Positions 8,604 through 17,608 of a stretch of DNA of 64,000 nucleotides are shown here, in pieces. Each line of letters begins with the position of its first letter. Position 1 is the first letter of the stretch. Below the pieces are notes generated by a model. The model was given only the letters and a program-made list of their open reading frames with translations, searched no databases and was not told where the DNA came from. Source of the stretch: Leisingera aquimarina DSM 24565 (GTDB taxonomy: Bacteria; Pseudomonadota; Alphaproteobacteria; Rhodobacterales; Rhodobacteraceae); contig NZ_KI421505.1 in the NCBI RefSeq assembly GCF_000473165.1, forward strand, positions 78,317-142,316. Reading direction: 5' to 3'. The translations under genes were made by a program, and so were the position numbers.

Positions 8604-10102
8604 CGGCTGCACTCCTGATATCCGCCGCCGGGGCGACGCCTGCGCTGGCCAGCGAGGAATTGCTGCAGAACATCTGTTCCAGCTGCCACACGGCACAGGA
8701 AACCGGGTTGAGCCGCATCAGCGGCCAGCGCAAAACACCCGAAGGCTGGATGATGACCATCGTTCGGATGCAACAAGCGCATGGGCTGGAGATCAGCCCT
8801 GAGGACCGCCGCGCCATCGTGCAGCATCTGTCGGACAGCCAGGGCCTGGCCCCCACTGAGGCCGCCCCCTTCCGCTATGCGATGGAGAAGGACCCGAACG
8901 CGCAGGAGAGCTTTGACGAGCCCTTTGCCTCGATGTGCGCACGCTGCCACACCGGCGCGCGCGGGCTGCTGCAGAACCGCACCGCCGAGGAATGGGCGCT
9001 GCACATGGATTTCCATGTCGGCCATTTCCCCACTATCGAATACCAGGCGCTTGGCCGCGACCGCGAATGGTACAAGATCGCCCGGACCGAGATCGCCAGC
9101 TATCTGGCCGAACAGAACCCGCTGGAAACCGCCGCATGGGTGGACTGGCAGGCCGCAGCCAAACAGCCAGTGGCAGGCGACTGGGTGGTGATGACCGACT
9201 TGCCCGGCATCGGCGAAGCCTACGGGCGGCTGACGGTCACAGGCGATGCCTCGCCTTATCAGGTCAGCGGCGAGTTCGTGACCACAGACGGCACCAAACA
9301 TCCCGCCTCTGGCCAGATGAACCTTTACACCGGCTATGAATGGCGCGCCAATCTGGACATCGGCGGCACTGCCTACCGTCAGGTATTGGCCCTGTCCGAG
9401 GATGGCAACGCCCTGCAGGGCCGCCAGTTCGACCGCAGCAACGACGCCCTTGGCGCACCGCTGACCGGTGCCCGTGCCGGAACAGGCAGCGTCATCCTCG
9501 GCACCGTCCCCTCCGCCGTTCCGGCAGGTGAGGCCCAGGTTCAGGTGGTCGGCACCGGTCTGGACAGCCTCGCCAGCTCCAGCGGCGATGCAGCCGCAAA
9601 CAGCTTTGGCGCAACCCTGTCGCTGACGGCTGAGGGCAATGGCACCGTCACCTTCAGCGCGGACGGGGCCGAAGGGCAGATCGCCCATTACACCTCGGTC
9701 GACAGCATCCGGGTAGAGCCGGAATTCACCATCGCCCGCGTCGGCGGCGGCAGCGATACAGGCCCAGAAGCCGTGCCTGCCTATTTCAACGCGGTTGGCA
9801 TGTGGAACGGCCCCGACGGCAAGGCCGGAACCGACGACGACATCCGTATAGGCCGGATCACAGCGCAGTGGACCGTTGCCAACGCGCATGAACACGCAGC
9901 CCACATGGAAGACACCGAATACGCAGGCGTCATGCAGGCCAACGGCATCTTTGCGCCTGCGATTGCCGGCCCCAACCCCGACCGCCCCTTCAGCGCCAAC
10001 AACGCAGGTGAGCTGAAAGTGCAGGCCGAGGCGATGGGCCAGCAGGCCGAGGCCATGCTGATCGTCACCGTGCAGCGCTTCATCGATCCGCCGATCCGCT
10101 GA
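8579..10102 (+). CDS. qhpA: quinohemoprotein amine dehydrogenase alpha subunit (dihaem)
   Basis: A 507-residue periplasmic subunit. A Sec signal peptide ends at about residue 24 (PALA). Two c-type haem sites follow: CSSCH (33-37) and CARCH (120-124). The rest is beta-rich with Ig-like domains, as in the QHNDH alpha subunit. The haems carry electrons from the quinone in the gamma subunit to soluble acceptors. The ATG follows AGGGAGA and overlaps the end of qhpG. The length and order of domains match the family. Confidence 0.9.
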   Translation: MQLRPRSLTAALLISAAGATPALASEELLQNICSSCHTAQETGLSRISGQRKTPEGWMMTIVRMQQAHGLEISPEDRRAIVQHLSDSQGLAPTEAAPFRYAMEKDPNAQESFDEPFASMCARCHTGARGLLQNRTAEEWALHMDFHVGHFPTIEYQALGRDREWYKIARTEIASYLAEQNPLETAAWVDWQAAAKQPVAGDWVVMTDLPGIGEAYGRLTVTGDASPYQVSGEFVTTDGTKHPASGQMNLYTGYEWRANLDIGGTAYRQVLALSEDGNALQGRQFDRSNDALGAPLTGARAGTGSVILGTVPSAVPAGEAQVQVVGTGLDSLASSSGDAAANSFGATLSLTAEGNGTVTFSADGAEGQIAHYTSVDSIRVEPEFTIARVGGGSDTGPEAVPAYFNAVGMWNGPDGKAGTDDDIRIGRITAQWTVANAHEHAAHMEDTEYAGVMQANGIFAPAIAGPNPDRPFSANNAGELKVQAEAMGQQAEAMLIVTVQRFIDPPIR

Positions 10103-10120
10103 AGCACAGGGAGAAAGACC

Positions 10121-11545
10121 ATGAAAGACTTTCACTATCAGCCCGCCAATGCGCACCGGGTATCGGTCGATGGGCGCGAGGTTCTGTTCCACGTCCCCAC
10201 CACCTCGATCTTCGAGATGGACAGCACCGACCGCGACATCCTTGATTATGCCGCGCAGGCGCAGGCGTTCTCCATGGACGCATTTGAGGCGCGGTTTGCG
10301 GCCACGGATGCGGCGGCCCGGCTCGACGGGCTGGTGCGGCTGGATATCGTTAACGACGGCCGCCCGCTGCAACCGGAACGCCCGCCGATCGAGATCGAGA
10401 ACTTTCCGCTCACCACCATCGTTCTGAACGTCAACACCGGCTGCAACCTGGCCTGTTCCTATTGCTACAAGGAGGATCTGGCGGTGCCGTCCAAGGGCCA
10501 GAAGATGGCTTTTGAGACCGCGCAGAAATCGGTCGAGATGCTGCTGGCGGAAAACCCGGACCGCGACAGCTATAACGTGGTGTTCTTCGGCGGCGAGCCG
10601 CTGTCGAACCAACCGCTGATCCGTCAGGTGGTGGACTGGGCCGAGCCGCATTTTGCTGCCCTTGGCAAGGCGGTGAACTTCAGCCTGACGACCAATGCCA
10701 CCCTGCTGACCGAACCGCTAATCGACTGGCTGGACCAGCATAAATTCGGCCTCACTGTGTCCATCGACGGCCCCAAGGCGCAGCACGACCTGAACCGCAA
10801 AACGGTCGGCGGCAAGGGCACCTATGATGCGGTCGCCGCCAAGGCCCGGCTGCTGCTGTCGCGCTACACATCGAAACCGGTGGGCGCCCGCGTCACCCTG
10901 ACCGCCGGTGTCACCAACATCCATGAAATCTGGGACCATCTGATCAACGATATCGGCTTTGCCGAGGTCGGGTTTTCGCCGGTGACCTCGGGCGACATGG
11001 ATGCCTTCAACCTCAACGGCGCCGAACTGCTGGAGGTGTTCGAGGGCATGAAATCCTTGGGCCGCCTCTATGTCGAAGAGGCGCTGAAGGGCCGCAACAT
11101 CGGCTTTTCCAACATGCACCAGATGATGAACGACCTCTACGAGGGGCGATCCAAGGCGCTGCCCTGCGGTGCCGGGGTGGGCATGCTGGCGGTCAATCAC
11201 GACGGCGCGCTGAACCTGTGCCACCGGTTTACCGGATCGGACATGGACCAGTTCGGCACCGTTGACGAGGGCATCAAGCGCAAGGAGCTGTCGGGCTTTA
11301 TCAAGGCACGGTCCGACCGGACCGAGAAAGGCTGCGCCACCTGCCGGATCCGCAACCTGTGCGCGGGCGGCTGCTATCACGAAAGCTATGCCCATTTCAG
11401 CGACCCGATGATGCCGACCTACCACTACTGCGACCTGATGCGCGACTGGATCGACTTTGGCGTCGCCGCCTATGCCGAACTGATCGCCCGGGCGCCGCAG
11501 TACTTCCACCACCATGTTGCGCCGAGGAGGGCGTTTGGAAAATGA
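10121..11545 (+). CDS. qhpD: radical SAM/SPASM maturase QhpD
   Basis: A 474-residue radical SAM enzyme. The SAM cluster motif is Cys108, Cys112 and Cys115 (CNLACSYC). A C-terminal SPASM region has many cysteines from ALPCGAG onward, including [10 protein letters not shown] and CAGGC. QhpD forms the Cys-to-Asp/Glu thioether bridges inside the QhpC gamma subunit, in the cytoplasm, before export. It starts 18 bp after qhpA, with GGGAGA upstream, and its stop overlaps the qhpC start. The length fits QhpD. Confidence 0.9.
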   Translation: MKDFHYQPANAHRVSVDGREVLFHVPTTSIFEMDSTDRDILDYAAQAQAFSMDAFEARFAATDAAARLDGLVRLDIVNDGRPLQPERPPIEIENFPLTTIVLNVNTGCNLACSYCYKEDLAVPSKGQKMAFETAQKSVEMLLAENPDRDSYNVVFFGGEPLSNQPLIRQVVDWAEPHFAALGKAVNFSLTTNATLLTEPLIDWLDQHKFGLTVSIDGPKAQHDLNRKTVGGKGTYDAVAAKARLLLSRYTSKPVGARVTLTAGVTNIHEIWDHLINDIGFAEVGFSPVTSGDMDAFNLNGAELLEVFEGMKSLGRLYVEEALKGRNIGFSNMHQMMNDLYEGRSKALPCGAGVGMLAVNHDGALNLCHRFTGSDMDQFGTVDEGIKRKELSGFIKARSDRTEKGCATCRIRNLCAGGCYHESYAHFSDPMMPTYHYCDLMRDWIDFGVAAYAELIARAPQYFHHHVAPRRAFGK

Positions 11546-11865
11546 AACCGCTCAATCAGAAAGCCGAACGCGTCCAGCAGGCCGCAACCCAGGGCCAGAT
11601 GGAAGAGGTCCGCGCGATGCAGACCGTGACCGCCGGCTGCGCCACCACCTTCGATCCCGGCTGGGAGGTCGACCCTTTCGGCGGCCTTGCCGCCCTGTGC
11701 CAGCCGATGGAAGCGGATCTTTATGGCTGCTCCGACCCCTGCTGGTGGCCCGCCCAGGTGCCCGACATCATGGTCAACCACCAGAACTGGGACGAAGGCG
11801 CACCCAACGCCGCCAAGGACTGGCGCGCGCTTGGCGCCACCTACCCCACTGACGCCGAAACCTAA
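11542..11865 (+). CDS. qhpC: quinohemoprotein amine dehydrogenase gamma subunit (CTQ precursor)
   Basis: A 107-residue precursor holding the cysteine tryptophylquinone cofactor. All four cross-link pairs of the structurally known gamma subunit are kept with identical spacing: Cys33-Glu42, Cys53-Asp59, Cys67-Asp75, and Cys63-Trp69, which forms CTQ. The offset from mature numbering is 26, so residues 1 to about 26 form the leader that holds the peptide for the maturases and is removed later. The start follows GGAGGG with about 7 bp spacing and overlaps qhpD. Catalysis is oxidative deamination of primary amines. Confidence 0.93.
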   Translation: MKPLNQKAERVQQAATQGQMEEVRAMQTVTAGCATTFDPGWEVDPFGGLAALCQPMEADLYGCSDPCWWPAQVPDIMVNHQNWDEGAPNAAKDWRALGATYPTDAET

Positions 11866-11878
11866 GGAGACCCGCATC

Positions 11879-12958
11879 ATGAAAACCGCGTTTTTTGCTG
11901 CTGCCGCGCTCTGCGCCTCCGCCCTGCCGCTGGCCGCCGGCGACCTTCTGGTGACGGTGGCCCGGCCGTCGAACCTCTATGTCTTTGACGCTGATACCCG
12001 CTCGGTCAAAGCCGACTGCGATCTGGGCGCCAACGTGACCCCCGGCGTCATCGCCATGTCGCCGGACAACCGCATCGCCTATGTGCTGCTGAACCACTGG
12101 CAGGATGTGGTCGGCGTCGATATCCAGACCTGCGAGAAAGTGTTCCATGCCGCCCAGTCCGAGGGCGACGTGACCCGCCGCTCGCTCGCCTCGCTTGCCG
12201 TCTCCAAGGACGGCAGCCAGATCTACACGGTGCGCAATCCCGTGCGTAAACTGACCGACCGTTACGAGGTAATGCAGCCCGAATTTGCCGTCTATGACGC
12301 CAGCGCCGGGCTGGAGGCCACCCCCGCGGCAGTATTCGAAGCACCGCGCCGCTCCACCCTGATGGCCAGCGACCGCAACGGCCAGGTCTATGTCGCGGGG
12401 CATGAGATCTACCGCGTTGATCCCGCCACGGGCGAAACCGAAGTGGCGATAGCCAATGCCAGCTGGGACCGCCCCACCTACAGCCCGCCGGATGTGCTCG
12501 CCTTCTGGCCCACCGGCAGCCAGAACGACGAGATGCTGCTGATGTACACAGCGGCGGTATTCACCGACGAGTCTCAGCAGGAGCTGGCAGATTTTGTCTG
12601 GGGCTACCAGTCTGTTGACCTGACCACCGGCAAGACCGAGATCGCTGATTTCGCCTCCTTCGAGGTGCTGATGTTCTCAGCCGCACGCAGTGCAACGGAC
12701 CCCAAGCACCTTTACGGCGTCTATACCCAGCTTTCCAAACACAACCTGGACACCCGCGAGCTGGTTAAGCGCGTGGACCTGCCGCACACCTATTACGTGA
12801 TCAACGTCTCCAGCGACGGGCAAGAAATCTATGTCGGCGGCACCAATGACGACATCGGCATCTATGACAGCGAAACGCTGGAGCGCATCGGCGAGATCCG
12901 GGTGCCCTCCGGCGGGGATATGTCGGTCTCCACCCTGCACGTGGTTCCGCAGGGATGA
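11879..12958 (+). CDS. qhpB: quinohemoprotein amine dehydrogenase beta subunit
   Basis: A 359-residue periplasmic beta-propeller. A signal peptide of about 20 residues (ending near PLAAG) is followed by repeated blades of the YVTN/lactonase type, for example RIAYVLLNHWQDVVGVD and QEIYVGGTNDDIGIYD. In QHNDH the beta subunit covers the active site of the gamma subunit. The start lies after AAGGAGA, 13 bp behind qhpC. The stop overlaps qhpF (ATGA). Confidence 0.88.
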   Translation: MKTAFFAAAALCASALPLAAGDLLVTVARPSNLYVFDADTRSVKADCDLGANVTPGVIAMSPDNRIAYVLLNHWQDVVGVDIQTCEKVFHAAQSEGDVTRRSLASLAVSKDGSQIYTVRNPVRKLTDRYEVMQPEFAVYDASAGLEATPAAVFEAPRRSTLMASDRNGQVYVAGHEIYRVDPATGETEVAIANASWDRPTYSPPDVLAFWPTGSQNDEMLLMYTAAVFTDESQQELADFVWGYQSVDLTTGKTEIADFASFEVLMFSAARSATDPKHLYGVYTQLSKHNLDTRELVKRVDLPHTYYVINVSSDGQEIYVGGTNDDIGIYDSETLERIGEIRVPSGGDMSVSTLHVVPQG

Positions 12959-14697
12959 CCGCTCCGGCGGCGCATACCTCCCCCCAGCCGAACCGCCCCG
13001 CGGCGGCCCGCGCCTGGCCGCATCTGCCTGCCCGGGCCGGTGCGGCGCTTTTTTCACCCTCCGCTGCTGCCTGGCTGATGCCGCTGCTGCGCCCGCACCG
13101 CCTCCGGCTGGCGCTGCTGCTGCTGATCAGTTTTCTGGCTGCTGCACTCGGCCTGCTGCCGCCCTATATCAGCAAGCTGGTGATCGACCGCGGCCTGATG
13201 GGTGGAGATGCGGCCCAGCTGGTGGTCTGGTCGCTGGCGCTGTTTGCCATTGGCCTCCTGGCCACCGCCACCGGCGCGCTCAGCAATATCCTGCATATGC
13301 GCGCCTCGGTCCGGATGCTGGCGCAACTGCGGCGGCGTCTGCTGTCCCGGCTGGCCGCCAAACCCGCCGGCTGGTTTGCTGCGCAGCGCGCAGGCGAGCT
13401 GCTGGCGCGGGTTGATGGCGACGCCGCAGAAGTGCAGAAATTCGCCTTCAACGCGGTGCTGGGCGGCTCATCGGCGCTGATCCGGCTGATTGGCGGCTCG
13501 GCAATGCTGATGGTGCTGGACTGGCGGCTGGGCCTGCTGACGGCATTGCTGGCCCCGGCTGAGCTGCTGTTCCTGATCTGGGCCCGCCCCCGCACCGAAC
13601 GCCACGCCGCCGCAGTGCGCGAGATGCAGGGGCGCTACGCCGCCGGCCTCTCGGAAACCCTGTTCGGCCTGCCCGCGCTGCAGGCCGCCCGCGGCACCCT
13701 TTGGGCAGAGCGGCGCAGCCTGCGCGACCACGCCGGGCTGAACCGCCGCCTGATTGCGCAGAACCTGTGGGGCGAGTTTACCCGCGCAGTGCCGGTGCTG
13801 CTGTCGGCGCTGACCCGCGCGGCGATCTTTCTGGCGGGCGGGCTGATGGTGATCCGCGGCGACTGGCCGCTGGGATCCCTGATCGCTTTCATCGCCTACA
13901 TGGGCTTTATGACCGGGCCGATGCAGTCGCTGCTGGGCCTGTGGCACGCGCAGGCGCGGGTCAAGGTTGCGGTGGCGCGGCTGGATACGGTGATGCAGCC
14001 CGCCGCCCCCCGGCCCGCGGCTCCCTTTGCCCCCGCAGGCTATGCCCTGCAACTGGACGGCGTGACCGTCGCCCGCGGCCAGGCGGCGCCGCTTGGCCCG
14101 CTGAGCCTCACCATCCCCCAAGGCACCAAACTGGCCCTCAAAGGCGCCAGCGGCGCCGGTAAAACCTCGCTGATCGCGGTGCTCTGCGGGCGGGCGCAAC
14201 CGCTGTCCGGGCAGATCACACTGGGCGGTGCGGACCTTGGCCAGCTTGGCGGCGCCACCCTGCCCCAAGGGGTGGCCTATGCCGGCCAGCGCCCGCTGAC
14301 CCTGCGGGCCAGTCTGCGCGACAACCTGTTTCAAAGCCGCGCCTTCTGGGCCAGCCCCGGCAGTGAAACCCGTATCTGGCAGCTGCTGGAGCTGTTCGGC
14401 TTGGCGGAACGGTTCCGCAGCGCAAACGGTCTCGACACTATGCTGGGCGAAAGCGGGCTGACGCTGTCGGGCGGCGAACGCCAGCGCCTTTGCCTGCTGC
14501 GCGCGCTGCTTGACCCCTTCGGTATCCTGATCCTGGACGAGGCCCTGTCCGAGGTCGATCCCGCCACCGCCGCCCGGATCCTCAGCCATATCGACAAGAG
14601 TTTCCCCCATTCCACCCGCATTATCACCGCCCACGGCGGTGCTGCGGCGAGCGTGCAATTCGACATGGAGATCACCCTGACGGAGGCCAGAACATGA
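12955..14697 (+). CDS. qhpF: ABC transporter QhpF
   Basis: A 580-residue fused ABC exporter. Six transmembrane helices lie at about residues 50-330. The ATPase part has Walker A GASGAGKTS, signature LSGGE, Walker B ILILDEALSE and the H-loop TAHGG. QhpF is needed to bring the processed gamma subunit across the inner membrane; this is established for the Paracoccus gene and inferred here. Overlaps of 4 bp on both sides show tight coupling with qhpB and qhpE. Confidence 0.85.
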   Translation: MTAPAAHTSPQPNRPAAARAWPHLPARAGAALFSPSAAAWLMPLLRPHRLRLALLLLISFLAAALGLLPPYISKLVIDRGLMGGDAAQLVVWSLALFAIGLLATATGALSNILHMRASVRMLAQLRRRLLSRLAAKPAGWFAAQRAGELLARVDGDAAEVQKFAFNAVLGGSSALIRLIGGSAMLMVLDWRLGLLTALLAPAELLFLIWARPRTERHAAAVREMQGRYAAGLSETLFGLPALQAARGTLWAERRSLRDHAGLNRRLIAQNLWGEFTRAVPVLLSALTRAAIFLAGGLMVIRGDWPLGSLIAFIAYMGFMTGPMQSLLGLWHAQARVKVAVARLDTVMQPAAPRPAAPFAPAGYALQLDGVTVARGQAAPLGPLSLTIPQGTKLALKGASGAGKTSLIAVLCGRAQPLSGQITLGGADLGQLGGATLPQGVAYAGQRPLTLRASLRDNLFQSRAFWASPGSETRIWQLLELFGLAERFRSANGLDTMLGESGLTLSGGERQRLCLLRALLDPFGILILDEALSEVDPATAARILSHIDKSFPHSTRIITAHGGAAASVQFDMEITLTEART

Positions 14698-15377
14698 CCC
14701 CTGCCCCGCTGATAGCCCTGATCGACGGCCCGCTGGCGGCAGACACCCCCGGCCTGACCTCCCGCTTCGATCTGTGCGAGGTGCATCCCCGCGCCGCCGA
14801 GAGCCCGGCAGCGCAACACGCCAGCCATATGGCCGCCGCCATCCGCAGCAATGCGCCCGACGCGCGGCTGCTCAACCTCACCATCTTTCCCGGCCGCCTC
14901 GCCATCTCCCTCGCAACCGTGGCCAGGGCCATGCACCGCGCCGCCTGTTGCGAGGCGCAGATCATCCACTGCTCCTTTGGCCATGCCAACGCCAGCCCGC
15001 TTCTGGCCGAGGCCGTCGCCGCAGTGCTGCAGGCGGGCAAGCTGCTGGTCGCCTCTGCCCCCGCCCGCGGCGCGCCGGTGTTTCCCGCGGCCTGCAGCGG
15101 GGTTCTGTCTGTCCAGGGCGATGCCCGCTGCACCCCCGGTCAGTGGTCGCGGCTCGACCAGCCGGGCGCGCACTTCGGCGCCTGCCCCGGCGGCCCTGAC
15201 ATGCCAGTGCGCGGCGCTAGCCTCGCTGCGGCGCATTTCACTGGCCTGCTGGCCCGCGCCCGCATGAACGGCGGGGTCAAAGAATTTCTGCAAATCCCGG
15301 CTTTTACCGGCCGCGAACGCATCGGCCTGCCGCCAGGCCCTGCCCCTCTTTTTCACACCCCAACCGCTGACAGATAA
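14694..15377 (+). CDS. qhpE: subtilisin-like protease QhpE
   Basis: A 227-residue short subtilase without a signal peptide. The triad is visible: Asp11 (ALIDGP), His42 (QHASH) and Ser176 (RGASLAAA). QhpE removes the leader of the QhpC precursor after cross-linking. The small size and minimal loops are typical of this maturation protease rather than of secreted subtilisins. It overlaps qhpF by 4 bp and is the last maturation gene, 16 bp before the aldehyde dehydrogenase gene. Confidence 0.85.
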   Translation: MTPAPLIALIDGPLAADTPGLTSRFDLCEVHPRAAESPAAQHASHMAAAIRSNAPDARLLNLTIFPGRLAISLATVARAMHRAACCEAQIIHCSFGHANASPLLAEAVAAVLQAGKLLVASAPARGAPVFPAACSGVLSVQGDARCTPGQWSRLDQPGAHFGACPGGPDMPVRGASLAAAHFTGLLARARMNGGVKEFLQIPAFTGRERIGLPPGPAPLFHTPTADR

Positions 15378-15393
15378 AAACAGGGAGAACCCA

Positions 15394-16797
15394 ATGGACT
15401 ACGCAATGCTCATCAACGGCGAACAGGTTTCGTCGGAACAGATGATCGACGTCATCAACCCGGCAACCGAGGCGGTCTTTGCCCGCGTGCCGCATGCCTC
15501 GGAGGCGCAGCTGAACCAGGCGGTGGCCGCCGCCAAGGCCGCCCAGCAGGCCTGGGGCGAGATCCCGATGGCCGCACGCCGCGCCAGGATCGAAGCGCTG
15601 GCGGCCGCCATCGGCGAGGAGGCGGACGAGCTGGCCCGGCTGATCACGCAGGAGCAGGGCAAACCGCTGCCCGAAGCACAGGGCGAGGTTGCCTGGTCGC
15701 AGGGCTATCTGGCCCATACCGCCACGCTGGAACTGCCCGACCGCATCATCCAGGACGACGCCGAATTCCGGATCGAGACGCGGCACAAACCGCTGGGCGT
15801 CGTGGCCGGCATCATCGCCTGGAACTTTCCGCTGCTGCTGTGCTGCTGGAAAATCGGACCGGCGCTGATGGCCGGTAATGCCATCGTGCTGAAGCCGGCC
15901 CCGTCCACCCCGGTCACGGCGCTGAAACTCGGCGAAATCTGCGCCCGCATCCTGCCGCCCGGGCTGGTCAATATCATCACCGATGCCAATGACCTTGGCC
16001 CCAGGCTGACGGCGCATCCGGATGTGGCCAAGATCGGCTTTACCGGCTCGTCGGAAACCGGCAAGCGGATCATGGCCGGCGCTGCCGCCACCATGAAACG
16101 TGTGACGCTGGAGATGGGCGGCAATGACCCCGCCATCGTGCTGCCGGACGTGGATGTGAAGGCTGCTGCGGAAAAGATCTATGGCGGCGCCTTCCTCAAT
16201 GCCGGTCAGGTCTGCCTGGCGGTGAAACGCGCCTATGTGCACAGCGATATATACGAGGACATGTGCGCCGAACTGGCCTCCCTGGCCGAACAGGCGGTTG
16301 TCGATGACGGCATGAAACAGGGGACAACAATCGGCCCGATCCAGAACAAGGCCCAGTTCGACAAGGTCAAAACCTATCTGGACGACGCCCGCGCCAGCGG
16401 CCGGATCATTGCCGGCGGCACGGTCAAGGACGGCCCCGGTTACTTTGTGCATCCCACCATCGTGCGTGATGTGACTGACGGCCAGAAAATCGTCGACGAG
16501 GAGCAATTCGGCCCGATACTGCCGGTGATCCGCTTTGACGCCATCGATGATGTGATCGCCCGCGCCAATGCCTCGGACTACGGGCTGGGCGGGTCAGTGC
16601 ATTCAGGTGATACGGCCAAGGCGGTTGACGTCGCCGGCCGCATTGAATCCGGCACCATCTGGGTGAACCAGCAGCTGAACATCGGCCCGCATATCCCGAT
16701 GGCAGGCTTCAAAGGCTCCGGTCTTGGGGTAGAGCAATCGGTCGAAGGGCTGGCTGAATACACGCAGATGCAGGTGATCAACGTCGCCCGCGGCTGA
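15394..16797 (+). CDS. NAD(P)-dependent aldehyde dehydrogenase
   Basis: A 467-residue ALDH superfamily enzyme with Asn144 (AWNFP), Lys167, the general base Glu240 (LEMGGND) and catalytic Cys274 (GQVCLA). It lies 16 bp behind qhpE with AGGGAGA before the ATG, so it belongs to the qhp operon. QHNDH turns primary amines into aldehydes plus ammonia in the periplasm; this cytosolic enzyme would oxidise the aldehyde to the acid. The exact aldehyde is unknown. It resembles the broad family that includes betaine and succinate-semialdehyde dehydrogenases. Confidence 0.85.
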   Translation: MDYAMLINGEQVSSEQMIDVINPATEAVFARVPHASEAQLNQAVAAAKAAQQAWGEIPMAARRARIEALAAAIGEEADELARLITQEQGKPLPEAQGEVAWSQGYLAHTATLELPDRIIQDDAEFRIETRHKPLGVVAGIIAWNFPLLLCCWKIGPALMAGNAIVLKPAPSTPVTALKLGEICARILPPGLVNIITDANDLGPRLTAHPDVAKIGFTGSSETGKRIMAGAAATMKRVTLEMGGNDPAIVLPDVDVKAAAEKIYGGAFLNAGQVCLAVKRAYVHSDIYEDMCAELASLAEQAVVDDGMKQGTTIGPIQNKAQFDKVKTYLDDARASGRIIAGGTVKDGPGYFVHPTIVRDVTDGQKIVDEEQFGPILPVIRFDAIDDVIARANASDYGLGGSVHSGDTAKAVDVAGRIESGTIWVNQQLNIGPHIPMAGFKGSGLGVEQSVEGLAEYTQMQVINVARG

Positions 16798-16818
16798 CCC
16801 CGCGCCGAACCGCTGAAC

Positions 16819-16844
16819 GGCGGGCTGCATCCCAGCGGCCCGCC
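16819..16844. terminator. hairpin after the qhp operon
   Basis: GGCGGGCTG pairs with CAG and CCCGCC around a CATCC loop with a 3-nt bulge. There is no T-run, so it is a possible weak terminator between the convergent qhp and CpXC operons. Confidence 0.4.
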
Positions 16845-16881
16845 TTGCGATCAGGCTTTCTGACAAAGCGTCACAGCCAGT

Positions 16882-17586
16882 CTATTCCGCCGGGCGCCCC
16901 TCCCCCATGTACAGCTTCTGCATATCCACGAAATGCCCATTATCAAGCCGCTTGCGGATGGCGTCCCAGCCCTCCGGATTGCCCTCGATCACCCTGTACA
17001 GCTCCGCCGGCACGGTCATATATTCGATGTATTTCTCCGATGCGGTCTCCAGCCAGGCAAAGACATAGCCATCGCTGTCTTCGTCGGTGTTCACCAGGCG
17101 CAGCTCTATGCCTTCGGCCATCGGCACCGATTCAACACTGCGCAGGATGTGCAGCTTCATCATTTCGACAATCACGTCGTCCAGCCCCAGCTGCTTGACC
17201 AGCAGCTTTTCCCGCACCGCCGGCCAGCCGAAGGTCAGCCGCACCGCCAGCCCGCCGCCGATATCCCGCGCAGCCGCCGGCGCCTCGTTGCCGTAGCTGG
17301 CGGCAAACAGCGCCCCGGCCTCATCCTCAATTTCCAGATGATCCCGCAGGCGGCTGGCAGGCATTGCCGCGATCCAATGGCCGCGCCCGGCATCCAGATA
17401 GTTGAATTGCGGCTGCAGCCGGAAGCTTTCGCCGCAGGCATCGCAGGTCACGTCCTGAAACCGGTCTTCCAGTATATCGTCCCGCAGATCGGGGCGGCGG
17501 TCGGCGTTCACACTGCCCACGGCCATCATGGTCACCGGGGCCTCGCATTGCGGGCACACCAGATTGACGGGGTGAAAAAGCGACAT
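16882..17586 (-). CDS. CpXC-domain protein
   Basis: A 234-residue cytosolic protein. The N-terminus carries two CPxC-like pairs, CPQCEAP (residues 11-17) and CDACGES (about 48-54), which define the CpXC zinc-ribbon-like domain. The C-terminal part (about 110-230) is mixed alpha/beta without a motif I recognise. It starts 22 bp after the stop of the giant helical-repeat gene, on the same strand, so the two form an operon. CpXC proteins have no established function. Zinc binding is inferred from the cysteines. Confidence 0.75.
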   Translation of the reverse strand: MSLFHPVNLVCPQCEAPVTMMAVGSVNADRRPDLRDDILEDRFQDVTCDACGESFRLQPQFNYLDAGRGHWIAAMPASRLRDHLEIEDEAGALFAASYGNEAPAAARDIGGGLAVRLTFGWPAVREKLLVKQLGLDDVIVEMMKLHILRSVESVPMAEGIELRLVNTDEDSDGYVFAWLETASEKYIEYMTVPAELYRVIEGNPEGWDAIRKRLDNGHFVDMQKLYMGEGRPAE

Positions 17587-17608
17587 CGGTCAACTGCCTT
17601 TCAATGGG

